Shown: positions 26,046-34,954 of the stretch, piece by piece
Position numbering within the stretch: position 1 is the first letter of the stretch
Layout of the letters: every line of letters starts with the position of its first letter
Assembly: GCF_000376105.1 (NCBI RefSeq)
Contig: NZ_AQWM01000001.1
Coordinates: 62,001-126,000, forward strand
Length of the DNA stretch: 64,000 bases
Direction of reading: 5' to 3'
Source: Asticcacaulis benevestitus DSM 16100 = ATCC BAA-896
Lineage (GTDB): Bacteria; Pseudomonadota; Alphaproteobacteria; Caulobacterales; Caulobacteraceae
Made by a program: the position numbers and the translations under genes
Notes under the pieces: generated by a model
Seen by the model: the letters and a program-made list of their open reading frames with translations, nothing else
Told to the model about the DNA's origin: nothing
Database searches by the model: none

Positions 26046-27896
26046 ATGGCCAATAAGCCGACCATCCTCTCCGAACCGTTCAAGAAGGCGCTGGTGCATT
26101 CCACCCGCGCCCTGGCGGAGGATGCTGAGCTGGAGGTCGTCTTCGGCTCCGACGGCCCGCGCCTCGATGGCAACAAGCTGATCCTGCCGCATCCGCCGCG
26201 TGATCTGGCGCCCAAGGCGGCTCAGCGCGTACGTGGTCAGGCCGATCGGCTGGCGCTGAAAGTGGCGCATCACGACGATACGCTTCATGCCCGCGCTCGT
26301 CCGCGTGACGATATGAGCGCCGACGCTTTTGATGCTCTCGAAGAGGCGCGCCTTGAGGGCATCGGTGCTCACGCCATGCAAGGGGTGCGCGTCAATCTGC
26401 TGGCGGCTCAGGAAAGCGATCTCGAACGCAGCGGCCTTTACCGCAAGGAAGACAAGCAGGAGATCGGTATCCCCGAAATCCTGGGCCTGATGGCGCGTGA
26501 GGCCGTGACCGGTGATCCGATCCCGCAATCGGTGCAGCGCGTGGTCAATATGCTGCGTAATGAGATTGAGGAAAAAACCGGCGACGGCCTGGAGAAACTG
26601 GCGGCGCTGATCCACGATCAGAAGGCCTTCAACAGGCAGGCGCGCCATATCCTGACCTCGCTCGATCTTAAGGACGACAGTCAGGACGCCGAGGACGAAA
26701 AGAAAGACGAGGGCGAAGAGGGCGAGAGCGAAGGCGAAAGCCCCAAGGACGATGCCCAGGACAGCGAAGAGCCCGACGACAGCGACGGTCCGCAGGATCA
26801 GCCGGAAGAACAGTCCGGTCAGGAGCAGCCGCAGGAGGGGGAGGACGACTACACCCAGATGCAGGGCGATCCGCAGATGTCGTCCGAATCCTCGACCGAC
26901 GAAACACCCGATGGCGAAGCCGGCGAGGCTGAACGCCGGGAAAACGACCAGCCTGAGACCAACGTCAAAAAGGACTACGACGTCTACACGAAGCAGTTCG
27001 ACGAGATCATCACGGCCGAAGAACTGTGCGATCCGGAAGAGCTTGAGCGCCTGCGTGGCTTCCTGAACGCGCAACTGGCCAATATGGCGTCTGTCGTGTC
27101 GCGTCTGGCCAACCGCCTGCAGCGCAAGCTGCTGGCGCAGCAAAACCGCTCGTGGTCGTTTGATCTTGAAGAGGGCGTGCTCGACGCCTCCAAGCTGACG
27201 CGCGTCATCACCGATGCCTCGGCACCGCTCAGCTTCAAGCAGGAAAAGGACACCGAGTTCCGTGACACGGTGGTGACCTTGCTGCTCGACAATTCCGGCT
27301 CGATGCGCGGCCGGCCGATCATGGTGGCCGCCATCTGCGCCGACGTTTTGGCGCGGACGCTAGAGCGCTGCGGCGTCAAGGTCGAGATTTTGGGCTTCAC
27401 CACCAAGGCCTGGAAGGGCGGCATGTCACGCGAGGCCTGGGTGCGGGCGGGCAAGCCGGCCAATCCGGGACGCCTCAACGATCTGCGTCACATCATCTAC
27501 AAGGCGGCCGATAATCCGTGGCGCCGTACGCACAAGAACCTCGGCCTGATGATGCGCGAAGGCCTGCTGAAAGAGAATATCGACGGCGAGGCCCTGCAAT
27601 GGGCGCACAGCCGCCTGATCGGACGCCCCGAACAGCGCAAGATCCTGATGGTGATCTCGGATGGCGCGCCGGTCGATGATTCGACGCTCTCGGTCAACAG
27701 CGGCCACTATCTCGAAAACCACCTGCGCAAGGTGATCGATGAGATTCAGTCCCAGCATCGCGTGGAACTGGTCGCCATCGGTATCGGTCACGACGTGACG
27801 CGCTACTACAAGCGCGCCCTGACCCTGATCGACGTCGAACATCTCGCCGGCGGACTTATGGATAAGCTCACCGAATTGTTTGAAGAAACCAAATGA
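26046..27896 (+). CDS. cobT: CobT, vWA-domain subunit of cobaltochelatase-type complex
   Basis: The 616-residue product has the CobT N-terminus ([24 protein letters not shown]), a very acidic central linker (about residues 215-310, rich in Glu, Asp, Gln and Ser) and a C-terminal von Willebrand A domain. The MIDAS motif DNSGSMRG begins at Asp415 and a [14 protein letters not shown] strand follows. CobT bridges the CobS ATPase ring to the CobN chelatase. I chose the ATG at 26046; an in-frame TTG further up lies inside the palindromic repeat. The repeat separates it from cobS by 125 bases, an unusually large gap for this pair. Confidence 0.93.
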   Translation: MANKPTILSEPFKKALVHSTRALAEDAELEVVFGSDGPRLDGNKLILPHPPRDLAPKAAQRVRGQADRLALKVAHHDDTLHARARPRDDMSADAFDALEEARLEGIGAHAMQGVRVNLLAAQESDLERSGLYRKEDKQEIGIPEILGLMAREAVTGDPIPQSVQRVVNMLRNEIEEKTGDGLEKLAALIHDQKAFNRQARHILTSLDLKDDSQDAEDEKKDEGEEGESEGESPKDDAQDSEEPDDSDGPQDQPEEQSGQEQPQEGEDDYTQMQGDPQMSSESSTDETPDGEAGEAERRENDQPETNVKKDYDVYTKQFDEIITAEELCDPEELERLRGFLNAQLANMASVVSRLANRLQRKLLAQQNRSWSFDLEEGVLDASKLTRVITDASAPLSFKQEKDTEFRDTVVTLLLDNSGSMRGRPIMVAAICADVLARTLERCGVKVEILGFTTKAWKGGMSREAWVRAGKPANPGRLNDLRHIIYKAADNPWRRTHKNLGLMMREGLLKENIDGEALQWAHSRLIGRPEQRKILMVISDGAPVDDSTLSVNSGHYLENHLRKVIDEIQSQHRVELVAIGIGHDVTRYYKRALTLIDVEHLAGGLMDKLTELFEETK

Positions 27897-27899
27897 CTC

Positions 27900-28096
27900 G
27901 TGCTTTTGGCGATTGGCGTCGCAGTCTGCGCTAGCAGGCACTTGAGTACCTGCGTCGCTTGCCGGCTGGCCACTCATCCAAAATCCCGGCCATTTGGGCG
28001 ACAATGCATAAAAAAACTATACCTCCCTGAAACGCACTTGCGTTTTGGGGAGGGGGGCGACGCGCTTCAGCGCGTTGGTGGTGGGGTTTCTTATTT
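27900..28096. repeat. Intergenic palindromic repeats, copy B plus a second element
   Basis: Bases 27901-27974 align with copy A at 22746-22821. A second element at 28018-28095 starts ATACCTCCCTG, contains CCTCCCTGAAACGCA/TGCGTTTTGGGGAGG as a hairpin with U-G pairs, and ends like the repeat at 8919-9012. Both copies of the first element begin a few bases after a gene's stop codon. Confidence 0.55.
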
Positions 28097-28114
28097 GTCT
28101 TACTCAGGTGTTTC

Positions 28115-29080
28115 ATGCGTTTTGTTTTTCTCGTAGCCCTTCTGGCCACCTCGGCTCACGCAGCGCCACAGCCCTATCTGCAAAAGCCGACCGTCAGCTT
28201 TCGCGCCCTGCCAGCGGTCACCGATCCCAAGCCCCTCAACGCGAAAGTGCGCTATGTCGGCGGCTATGAACTGAACGCCAAAGGCACCTCGGAACTTGAC
28301 GGTCTCTCCGACCTGCTGGTTCTTCCTGAGGGCGATGCGCTGAAAGTCGAGGCCATCAGCGATTTCGGCGCCATAGCGCGCTTCGCGTTGACACCCGACG
28401 GCAGGGGCGGTTATCTCGACAGCCCGCTGGAGATCGACCGTCTGCGCGATGGTAACGGCAAGACCTTCCAGAACAAGATGCAGGCCGATTCGGAAGGGCT
28501 GACCTACGATCCGGTGAGCGGCGACCGCTACGTCTCGTTCGAGGGCGTACAGCGCGTGATGAAGTTCACTGGCTGGCGCAGTGCCGGCGAAACCCTGCCA
28601 TTGGCCGGACTGGCCCAGTTTCCGAGCAATGCGGGCATGGAGGCGGTCACCTATGTGCGTGAGGCCGATGGCGATTCGCTGCTGATCGGCGTCGAATCGG
28701 GCGGTTTCTGGCGCTGTGGTCTGGCGCTGGATCGCTGCCGCGAGATTGCCGGACCCGCGACGCCCGGCTTTCTGTACATGATGACCTCGCTGGCCGTGGT
28801 GGCGCAGGACGAGACCGCCAAAAGCCATGAGGTATTGGCGCTGTATCGCTATTTCGATCCCTTCAGCGGCCCGCGCAATGTGCTGCGCCTGTTGCGTCTG
28901 GAGGGTGACAAACTGACCTTCGTGGCCGATCTGGCCAAGGTGGCGCCGCCCTTGCCCTATGATAACTATGAAGGCGTGGCGGCGATTAAAACCGCGGAAG
29001 GCTATCGTATCTTCCTGGTCAGCGATGGCCTGCACGATAACGACAAGCCGAAAATCCTGATCTACGACTGGCGGCGCTGA
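28115..29080 (+). CDS. Secreted esterase-like/phytase-like beta-propeller protein
   Basis: The 321-residue product has a signal peptide (1-17, FLVALLATSAHA) and matches the 'esterase-like activity of phytase' family. The pattern includes YVGGYELNAKGTSELDGLSDLLVL, ADSEGLTYDPVSGDRYVSFEG, NAGMEAVTYV, YDNYEGVAAIKTAEGYRIFLVSDG and a final NDKPKILIYDW. These repeated blades with conserved Glu and Asp suggest a calcium-binding propeller acting on phosphoesters in the periplasm. Substrate is not established. It is preceded by the repeat cluster and ends at a bidirectional terminator. Confidence 0.8.
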   Translation: MRFVFLVALLATSAHAAPQPYLQKPTVSFRALPAVTDPKPLNAKVRYVGGYELNAKGTSELDGLSDLLVLPEGDALKVEAISDFGAIARFALTPDGRGGYLDSPLEIDRLRDGNGKTFQNKMQADSEGLTYDPVSGDRYVSFEGVQRVMKFTGWRSAGETLPLAGLAQFPSNAGMEAVTYVREADGDSLLIGVESGGFWRCGLALDRCREIAGPATPGFLYMMTSLAVVAQDETAKSHEVLALYRYFDPFSGPRNVLRLLRLEGDKLTFVADLAKVAPPLPYDNYEGVAAIKTAEGYRIFLVSDGLHDNDKPKILIYDWRR

Positions 29081-29085
29081 TAGCA

Positions 29086-29118
29086 AAAAGCCCTGAGTGC
29101 GGAACACTCAGGGCTTTT
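29086..29118. terminator. Bidirectional terminator
   Basis: AAAAGCCCTGAGTG/CACTCAGGGCTTTT, a perfect 14-base stem with loop CGGAA and T-rich ends on both strands, lies between the convergent phytase-like gene and rpmB. Confidence 0.88.
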
Positions 29119-29143
29119 CAAATTTGACGCTGATAAGCGATCT

Positions 29144-29437
29144 TTAAGCGGCGGTTTCGGCCAGCTTGTCCTTGATCTGCTTCTTCAGGCGACGGGCGCG
29201 GATCGACAGATCGGCATCGTCAGCCTTGACGATGAAGGCATCGAGGCCGCCCTTGTAATCGAGCGTGCGCAGGGCAGCGTTCGAGATCTTCAGGCGGAAG
29301 GTGGTGCCCAGCGCGTCCGAAGCCAGGTTGATTTGACGCAAGGACGGCAGGAAGCGACGCTTGGTCTTGATGTTAGAGTGGCTCACGCTGTGGCCGACCA
29401 TGGGACCGACACCGGTGAGTTCGCAACGACGCGACAT
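29144..29437 (-). CDS. rpmB: 50S ribosomal protein L28
   Basis: L28 is a small protein of the large ribosomal subunit. From MSRRCELTGVGPMVGHSVSHSN through KTKRRFLPSLRQI the 97 residues match the alphaproteobacterial form. The ATG at 29437 follows GAAGGT at a suitable distance; longer in-frame starts run through the promoter and are not real. No zinc ribbon Cys pair is present. A near-consensus promoter lies 70 bases upstream, and the gene is monocistronic with a strong terminator. Confidence 0.95.
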   Translation of the reverse strand: MSRRCELTGVGPMVGHSVSHSNIKTKRRFLPSLRQINLASDALGTTFRLKISNAALRTLDYKGGLDAFIVKADDADLSIRARRLKKQIKDKLAETAA

Positions 29438-29506
29438 GGGATTACCTTCGGTTAAAACGAATAAGGGAGCGCGAAAGGACGCCGTGTCCATCGCGCGAGA
29501 GGCGGT

Positions 29507-29535
29507 TCTATAGGCAAATGAGACGGCGAGGTCAA
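29507..29535 (-). promoter_or_regulatory. Housekeeping promoter of rpmB
   Basis: On the minus strand TTGACC (29535-29530), a 17-base spacer and TATAGA (29512-29507) form a near-consensus promoter about 70 bases before the rpmB ATG. Confidence 0.7.
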
Positions 29536-29582
29536 GGGTAAAACGGCTTTTTTTGCCATAAGCACCAAGCCTCGCCATCCTT

Positions 29583-30008
29583 TTAGATGTGACGGCCCCG
29601 CAAGGCAAACCGGGTGTCCGGAAAGGCGCGCGGCATATCGCGGCGCGGCCTTAAAACAACCTGATGATCGTCATGCCAGATGATCTCGCGCGGAGACCTC
29701 AGCTTGACCGCCTGCACGGGCACGCCGCCTTCGGTGATCAGCCAGGCACAATACCGTGCCCGGTCGATACATTCCCGCGCCGCCGTATGGAACCAGCAAA
29801 CGCCGTAGATACTGTTGCGGCGCTTGAAATGGCGGGCCACCCGACCGGGAACAGGCAGGTTCCGGTTGAACCAGCGGAACTGGATATCCAGTTCGTCATG
29901 AATCCAGTCGGGGCATCCGGTTCTGTGCAGATACCAGGACGCTCGGAAAAAGCCCGTCTCCATCCCGCTGTCGGGATGGATAAGCGGGGTTACAAACCGC
30001 ACATACAT
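29583..30008 (-). CDS. Conserved-looking hypothetical protein
   Basis: I do not recognise this 141-residue protein. It begins MYVRFVTPLIHPDS, is rich in Arg, Trp and aromatic residues, and has a WIHDELDIQFRWFNRNLPVP segment, a CWFHTAARECIDRARYCAW block and an EIIWHDDHQVVL block. No signal peptide or membrane segment is present, and three of its Cys and several His could bind metal. Codon use is like that of its neighbours. It lies downstream of a very short open frame with a good ribosome-binding site and a hairpin, which could be its leader. Confidence 0.6.
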   Translation of the reverse strand: MYVRFVTPLIHPDSGMETGFFRASWYLHRTGCPDWIHDELDIQFRWFNRNLPVPGRVARHFKRRNSIYGVCWFHTAARECIDRARYCAWLITEGGVPVQAVKLRSPREIIWHDDHQVVLRPRRDMPRAFPDTRFALRGRHI

Positions 30009-30092
30009 GATGTTTCCGCGCTGGCCTGTAGGCAGGCGCGCCTTCTTTATCTTCGGATTTTTGCGTAAATTATAGCGAGCCCTTTGGGCCGC

Positions 30093-30146
30093 TTAGACGG
30101 CTTCCAAAGGGAGACGTGGGCCGTAGCCATTGCCGATATGTTTCAT
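30093..30146 (-). CDS. Possible 17-residue leader peptide or micro-protein
   Basis: An ATG at 30146 preceded by GGAG six bases upstream opens a 17-codon frame, MKHIGNGYGPRLPLEAV, ending at 30093. Its last codons lie inside a hairpin (CCCTTTGG/CCAAAGGG with inner GCCG/CGGC). The next start codon on this strand is that of the hypothetical gene 84 bases on. Such a layout fits a leader peptide, but nothing shows that it is translated. The rest of 30009-30271 holds no other feature that I can support. Confidence 0.3.
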   Translation of the reverse strand: MKHIGNGYGPRLPLEAV

Positions 30147-30271
30147 CGGAGTCTCCAAGACGTTAGGCGCAAGAGGCGCGGACATGCGGCAGATACAAAA
30201 CGCCGTTCGATCCGGCAAGATGGTATTTTTTGAAACAAGTTGTTTGAGCTAGAGCGCGACTTTTGGGCAAC

Positions 30272-30306
30272 AAAAAAGCCTCCTGACAGAAATCAGGAGG
30301 CTTTTT
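30272..30306 (-). terminator. Intrinsic terminator of the carD-like gene
   Basis: AAAAAGCCTCCTGA/TCAGGAGGCTTTTT around CAGAAA, with U-tracts on both strands; it lies 22 bases after the CarD stop. Confidence 0.88.
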
Positions 30307-30327
30307 GATCTTCAAACCGAAGACGGC

Positions 30328-30843
30328 TTAGGCGGCCTTGGTCAGGTTCTTGTTGAGGATGGCGACAGCCGAGTCGCGATCGATCTTTTCGATGGCTGCC
30401 ACTTCGCGGGCCATGCGGTCGAGCGCCGATTCATAGAGCTGGCGCTCGGAGTAGGACTGCTCGGGCTGGCTGTCCGAACGGTAGAGGTCGCGGACGACTT
30501 CGGCCAGCGAAACGAGGCAACCGGAGTTGATCTTCGCTTCGTATTCCTGAGCGCGACGCGACCACATGGTGCGCTTGATGCGCGCGCGGCCCTTTAGGGT
30601 GACGAGGGCTTGCGACATCACGGCCTCGACCGCCAGGTGACGCAGACCCGCGACCTTGGCCTTCTTGGTAGGGACGCGCAGGGTCATTTTTTCATGATCG
30701 AAGGTAACCACAAACACTTCAAGCGTATAGCCGGCAACTTCCTGCGTTTCGATGGCGGCGACCTGGCCCACACCGTGGGCAGGATAGACGACCTTATCGC
30801 CAATGGCGAAATCGTGACGGGAAAGGGTGAGGGTGTCGGACAT
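30328..30843 (-). CDS. CarD/CdnL family RNA polymerase-binding regulator
   Basis: CarD-like proteins bind the RNA polymerase beta subunit and stabilise open promoter complexes, especially for rRNA and growth genes. The 171-residue product has the N-terminal Tudor-like RNAP-interacting domain (about 10-70: FAIGDKVVYPAHGVGQVAAIE... KMTLRVPTKKA) and the C-terminal helical domain (RRAQEYEAKINSG, YRSDSQPEQSYSERQLYESALDRMAREVAAIEKI). This matches Caulobacter CdnL. GAAAGG precedes the ATG. It has its own promoter and terminator. The ferredoxin and S4 genes lie beyond a 385-base gap and a DUF1294 gene. Confidence 0.92.
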   Translation of the reverse strand: MSDTLTLSRHDFAIGDKVVYPAHGVGQVAAIETQEVAGYTLEVFVVTFDHEKMTLRVPTKKAKVAGLRHLAVEAVMSQALVTLKGRARIKRTMWSRRAQEYEAKINSGCLVSLAEVVRDLYRSDSQPEQSYSERQLYESALDRMAREVAAIEKIDRDSAVAILNKNLTKAA

Positions 30844-31228
30844 GGCGAACCTTTCGAGAGGTTAGGGCAGTACCGAAGGATAGCCGCATCTCATAGGCGT
30901 CAAGAAGGCCTGCTCCAGAACCGGGGAGGGACTGAAGTAAGGGTTTGAGCGCACGAAGTCATCCGCAAAGAGGGAAACTCTCAGGGAGGGACATGGTGCG
31001 CTGATCTCAACTAAGACAAGGGTATCATCCGACCTGCGTCGATGGTGCATAACAGACCCGCTGGAACAGCCGGTCTGAACACAATAAAACAAACGAAGAT
31101 TTGCGCGGATCGGCTGGTCTGGGTTTATCCGTAAGGACAGAAGAAGGCCGTCGACTCTTGCAATATGACATCCATATCACAAATTTACGGCAAAATAAAG
31201 GGCGGGCGCACCAATCCGTTAGGGCGCA
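30844..31228. other. 385-base intergenic region
   Basis: Apart from the candidate carD promoter, a GANTC site (GACTC, near 31152) and a short GGCTGTTC-type imperfect repeat, I see no gene, terminator or known RNA here. Confidence 0.5.
30877..30903 (-). promoter_or_regulatory. Candidate promoter of the carD-like gene
   Basis: On the minus strand TTGACGC, 12 bases, then GCTATCCT resembles the Caulobacter sigma-73 consensus (TTGACGS-N10-14-GCTANAWC), ending about 33 bases before the ATG. Confidence 0.5.
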
Positions 31229-31504
31229 CTACGCAAACACGATTATAGAGCATAGCAGGACGACCTGAAATGCCACCACGGCATAAACCTTGTGTATAAA
31301 GGCTTTTTTGCTGCTTTTATGGCGAAAAACATGGCTGCCGATCATGCCCATGGGCCAGCCGCCGACCGCGCACAGGGTCAAAAGAGTCGATTCCGGCACG
31401 CGCCTTTGCCGGGCGATGGCATATTTTTTATCCAGCGCCCAGACGTGGAACGTCACAAGGTTGATCAGGCAGATGTAAATCAGGATGACGGACCACAGGA
31501 TCAT
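31229..31504 (-). CDS. DUF1294 small membrane protein
   Basis: The 91-residue product has two or three hydrophobic segments, with the DUF1294 signature FHVWALDKKYAIARQRRVPESTLLTLCAVGGWPMGMIGSHVFRHKSSKKAF. A C-terminal membrane helix (VYAVVAFQVVLLCSIIVFA) follows. The related proteins are often fused to a cold-shock domain, but none is fused here. Function is unknown. It lies 31 bases downstream of fdxA on the same strand. Confidence 0.85.
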   Translation of the reverse strand: MILWSVILIYICLINLVTFHVWALDKKYAIARQRRVPESTLLTLCAVGGWPMGMIGSHVFRHKSSKKAFIHKVYAVVAFQVVLLCSIIVFA

Positions 31505-31534
31505 GGCCGCATCAGACTTTGAGTCCGTTAAGGC

Positions 31535-31873
31535 CTACTTACCGTCGCCGGGTTTTTCAGAGAAATACTTCTCGAATTTACCGGTTTCGCGCTCGAAGTC
31601 TTCACGATCGGCGGGCGGTGTGCCCTTTTCGGAGATGTTCGGCCAGATGGCGGCGTACTTGGTGTTGATCTCCAACCACTTGGTGCCTTCGTCCTCGGTG
31701 TCCGGCTTGATGGCGTCGACCGGGCATTCCGGCTCGCAGACGCCGCAATCGATGCATTCGTCCGGATTGATGGCCAGGAAGTTTTCACCTTCATAGAAGC
31801 AATCGACCGGACACACTTCCACGCAGTCCATGAACTTGCACTTCACGCACGGGTCCATAACGATGTAGGTCAT
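31535..31873 (-). CDS. fdxA: FdxA-type 7Fe ferredoxin
   Basis: The 112-residue ferredoxin carries nine Cys in the pattern for one [3Fe-4S] and one [4Fe-4S] cluster: Cys9, 12, 17, 21 and 25 ([19 protein letters not shown]), then Cys40, 43, 46 and 50 ([13 protein letters not shown]). The acidic C-terminal extension ([19 protein letters not shown]) is typical of FdxA in alphaproteobacteria. It transfers electrons in the cytosol; partners are not indicated. It sits between the S4 gene and the CarD gene, a neighbourhood conserved in the class. Confidence 0.93.
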   Translation of the reverse strand: MTYIVMDPCVKCKFMDCVEVCPVDCFYEGENFLAINPDECIDCGVCEPECPVDAIKPDTEDEGTKWLEINTKYAAIWPNISEKGTPPADREDFERETGKFEKYFSEKPGDGK

Positions 31874-32032
31874 AACGGTCTAGCCTCTTACTGGGGGGTC
31901 GAGCGTGCGTCATGCTCAGATAAGGCGTCTGTGTCAAGACTTGAGGCCCTGTTGATGGGCCATTTGTTCTAATTTCAGGCATTAGCTGAAGTGCGGCACG
32001 GTTGAAACGCCAGGATCTCAGGACTATGCGCC

Positions 32033-32335
32033 TCATTCTCGATGGGGTTCGGCTTGGCGGTAAAGGCTTTGCGCTTCCGACGCCGGGCCGCGTCGCTCGC
32101 CGGTATCGACCACCACGATATCGAGCAGGCGCGTACCGAGCGCAAAGATCAGATGGTCGTCGGGCTTGATAAAGGTCGAGGGCTTTTCGACGCGCACCAC
32201 CTTGCCGAAGCGCTCGATACGGATATGACCGCTCTCGCAAGCCTTAGCGGAAAGCGCACGGGTCTTGAAAAAGCGGGCGCGCCACAGCCAGACGTCGAGC
32301 CGGCAGGAAGAAGAGTCTGTTTGCATAGGCGTCAT
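32033..32335 (-). CDS. S4-domain RNA-binding protein, Hsp15-like
   Basis: The 100-residue product is a single S4 domain similar to heat-shock protein Hsp15 (HslR), which binds stalled 50S subunits carrying peptidyl-tRNA. Key stretches are CRLDVWLWRARFFKTRALSAKACESGHIRI and KPDDHLIFALGTRLLDIVVV, with GERRG before a short tail. In alphaproteobacteria this gene normally follows a Suv3-like helicase gene and precedes fdxA. Here the helicase lies 3.7 kb away beyond accessory genes. Two candidate starts (32335 and 32326) differ by three residues. Confidence 0.88.
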   Translation of the reverse strand: MTPMQTDSSSCRLDVWLWRARFFKTRALSAKACESGHIRIERFGKVVRVEKPSTFIKPDDHLIFALGTRLLDIVVVDTGERRGPASEAQSLYRQAEPHRE

Positions 32336-32455
32336 ATTGGAACGCGGCCATGAAATGTCAAACGGTCGCTTGTGATGGCGCCCTCGTGCGCTATAGTCGC
32401 GTTGTAATCGATATCAATGCCCCGTCATACCAGAGGGCAGCCAGGGAAAAGAACC

Positions 32456-34954
32456 ATGAAGATCATGACGACGGCCGCCTCGTGTCTGGCGCTGATGATG
32501 GCAGGCAGCGCTTTTGCCGAGCCAGCGCTCAAGCTCAACGACAAGGGCTATTTTGAAGCACCGGGCCTGAACGTTACGGTCTTCGCCGACATCTATCCCG
32601 ATGGCCACCAGACCGGCGTGACCGTGATCCAGCATGGCGTGCGTGTGGCGGCCAATGGTGATCTGCGGCTGGAACCATCGCCTGGTCAGTGGTCGCCGAT
32701 GCCGGCGGGCGATGGCAAGCCGGTCGTGGATAGCGCAACCAGTTCGGTCAGTCAGGCGCTGCACTATCCGGACGACTCGAAGAACCGAAAGGGCTTCAAT
32801 CCGATCGAATATCCCGATCTCAATTTCAGCTATCATGTCCGCGTCACGCCGCTGGAAGGGAATGCCTTCAAGGTCAGTGTCGATCTTGATAATCCGCTGC
32901 CGAAAGACTGGGAAGGCAAGGTCGGCTTCAATTTCGAACTGTTCCCGACCGACCTTTTCGGCAAGTCCTGGCTGATGAATCAGACAGATGGAAAAGAAGT
33001 GGCGGGCATCTTCCCGCGTCAGGCCAATGGCGGCATGAGCGATGATCACGGCCAGATCATCACCGCGCCTCTGGCTGAGGGCAAGCGACTGACCGTGGCG
33101 CCGGACAGCGATCTGCAACGCATGACGATCCAGAGCCAGACCGGCGAACTGGAACTGATCGACGGCCGCGGTAATTTTAACAACGGCTGGTATATCGTGC
33201 GCGAGATTACCCGGCCGGGCGCGACGACCGACGCGATTACCTGGGTGATCACCCCGAACGTCGATCCGGACTGGCGCTACAAGCCGGTGGTGCAGGTCAG
33301 CCAGGTCGGTTACCGGCCGGAGCAGACCAAGACCATCATCATCGAGCAGGACCTGCGCGACCGTCAGGCCGATCCGCTGATCCTCTACAAGCTGACCGAC
33401 AAAGGCCGCGAAGAGGTGACGCGCTATACGCCCAAACCGTGGGGCCAGTTCCTGCGCTATAATTACCTGACCGCCGACCTGACGGCGGTGACGGCGCCGG
33501 GCATGTACGTTCTGGCGTATCGCGGCGAGGCGACCGGCACTTTCAAGATCGCTGACGATGTCTATGATCGCCACGTCTGGCAGCCGACGCTGGAATATTT
33601 CCTGCCGGTTCAGATGTGCCATATGCTGGTCAAGGAAAAGTACCGCACCTGGCACGGCATCGACCATGAGGACGATGTCCGCATGGCGCCGATCAATTTC
33701 AACCATTTCGACGGTTACCTGCAAGGCGGCTCGACCCTGACCAAATATCAGCCGGGCGATCATATAGCGGGCCTGAACGCCGGTGGCTGGCACGACGCCG
33801 GCGACTATGACCTGCGAGTCGAGAGCCAGATGGGCACGGTGTGGCTGCTCTCCAAGATGGTCGAAGAGTTCAATCTCGACTACGACGCCACCAGCATAGA
33901 TCAGGCGAAGAAGGTCACCGAAATCCACCAGCCGGACGGCCGGAACGACGCCCTCCAGCAGATTGAACATGGCCTGTTGTCGGTGCTGGGGGGCTATAAG
34001 GCGCTCGGGCGCACCTATCGCGGCATTATCGAGCCCGACCTGGCGCAATATACCCTTCTGGGCGACGTCACCACCCAGACCGATAATCTCAATTACGATC
34101 CGGCGCTCAAGGCCGGCGAGCGCACCGGCACGACGTCCTCGCTGAAAGACGATCGTTATGTCTTCACCGAGGACAATCCCAACCGTGAACTGACGACGGC
34201 GGCGCAACTGGCGACCGCCGCGCGTGCCCTGACGCCGACCAATCCGAAAATGGCTGGGGAGGCTTTGGCAGCGGCGCGCGATCTTTATGGCAAGGCCTAT
34301 GACCGCGCCACCGACCTGCAAGCCAGGGTCTTCGTCCTGTCAGAACTGGCGCAGACCACCCACGATGCGGCGCTTATCAAGCGTTTGATCGCGCTTAAGC
34401 CTGAGATCGTGGCGCATATCGATCAGACCGGCGCCGTCCTGGCCTCGGCCATGCCCTTGATCCGCGATAAGGCCTTCCTCAAGGACGTCGGGGCGGCGGT
34501 GCAGACCTATCAGGCCAAACTGACCGACGATGCCACCAAGACGCCCTATGGCGTGCCCTATGTGCCCTATATCTGGGGCGCCGGTTGGCAGATTCAGGAA
34601 TTCGGCGTGCAGCAGTATTTCTTCCGCAAGGCGTGGCCGCAATATACGCCGGATGCCTTGCAAATGGAGGCGCTGAACTTTGTGCTGGGCGTCCATCCGG
34701 GCGAGAACACATCGTCGTTCGCCTCAGGCGTGGGCGCGAAATCAGCGACCACGGCCTATGGTGCCAATCGCGCTGACTGGAGCTATATCCCCGGCGGTGT
34801 GATTTCGGGTACGGCGCTCATCCGGCCTGACCTGCCTGAGCTCAAGGTCTGGCCCTATTTCTGGCAACAGACCGAGTATGTCATGGGGGGCGGCGAGACC
34901 AATTACATGTTCCTGGTGCTGGCGGCGACGCAGAAAGCGGATCAGAAGAAGTAG
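32456..34954 (+). CDS. Glycoside hydrolase family 9 cellulase-like enzyme
   Basis: The product is an exported 832-residue GH9 enzyme acting on beta-1,4-glucans. A signal peptide (1-21, ending GSAFA) precedes a long N-terminal region, then a cellulase N-terminal immunoglobulin-like domain (about 283-370, KPVVQVSQVGYRPEQTKTIIIEQ) and the (alpha/alpha)6 catalytic domain. The catalytic Asp pair is seen in GGWHDAGDYD (Asp447, Asp450) and the acid Glu814 in GGGETNYMF. The 240-residue N-terminal extension is unusual and I do not recognise it. I chose the ATG at 32456 because a GGAAAAGAACC lies before it. Its stop abuts that of the convergent ParE gene. Confidence 0.9.
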   Translation: MKIMTTAASCLALMMAGSAFAEPALKLNDKGYFEAPGLNVTVFADIYPDGHQTGVTVIQHGVRVAANGDLRLEPSPGQWSPMPAGDGKPVVDSATSSVSQALHYPDDSKNRKGFNPIEYPDLNFSYHVRVTPLEGNAFKVSVDLDNPLPKDWEGKVGFNFELFPTDLFGKSWLMNQTDGKEVAGIFPRQANGGMSDDHGQIITAPLAEGKRLTVAPDSDLQRMTIQSQTGELELIDGRGNFNNGWYIVREITRPGATTDAITWVITPNVDPDWRYKPVVQVSQVGYRPEQTKTIIIEQDLRDRQADPLILYKLTDKGREEVTRYTPKPWGQFLRYNYLTADLTAVTAPGMYVLAYRGEATGTFKIADDVYDRHVWQPTLEYFLPVQMCHMLVKEKYRTWHGIDHEDDVRMAPINFNHFDGYLQGGSTLTKYQPGDHIAGLNAGGWHDAGDYDLRVESQMGTVWLLSKMVEEFNLDYDATSIDQAKKVTEIHQPDGRNDALQQIEHGLLSVLGGYKALGRTYRGIIEPDLAQYTLLGDVTTQTDNLNYDPALKAGERTGTTSSLKDDRYVFTEDNPNRELTTAAQLATAARALTPTNPKMAGEALAAARDLYGKAYDRATDLQARVFVLSELAQTTHDAALIKRLIALKPEIVAHIDQTGAVLASAMPLIRDKAFLKDVGAAVQTYQAKLTDDATKTPYGVPYVPYIWGAGWQIQEFGVQQYFFRKAWPQYTPDALQMEALNFVLGVHPGENTSSFASGVGAKSATTAYGANRADWSYIPGGVISGTALIRPDLPELKVWPYFWQQTEYVMGGGETNYMFLVLAATQKADQKK

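Noticed and set aside
30200-30230. A T-arm-like GCCG-TTCGATC-CGGC
   Set aside because: The seven-base loop fits a tRNA T-arm, but no matching acceptor stem, anticodon arm or D-arm could be placed around it.
32414-34321. A 635-codon open frame antisense to the GH9 gene
   Set aside because: It mirrors the GH9 codon structure and reads as Arg/His/Gln-rich low-information sequence, the usual shadow of a GC-rich gene.
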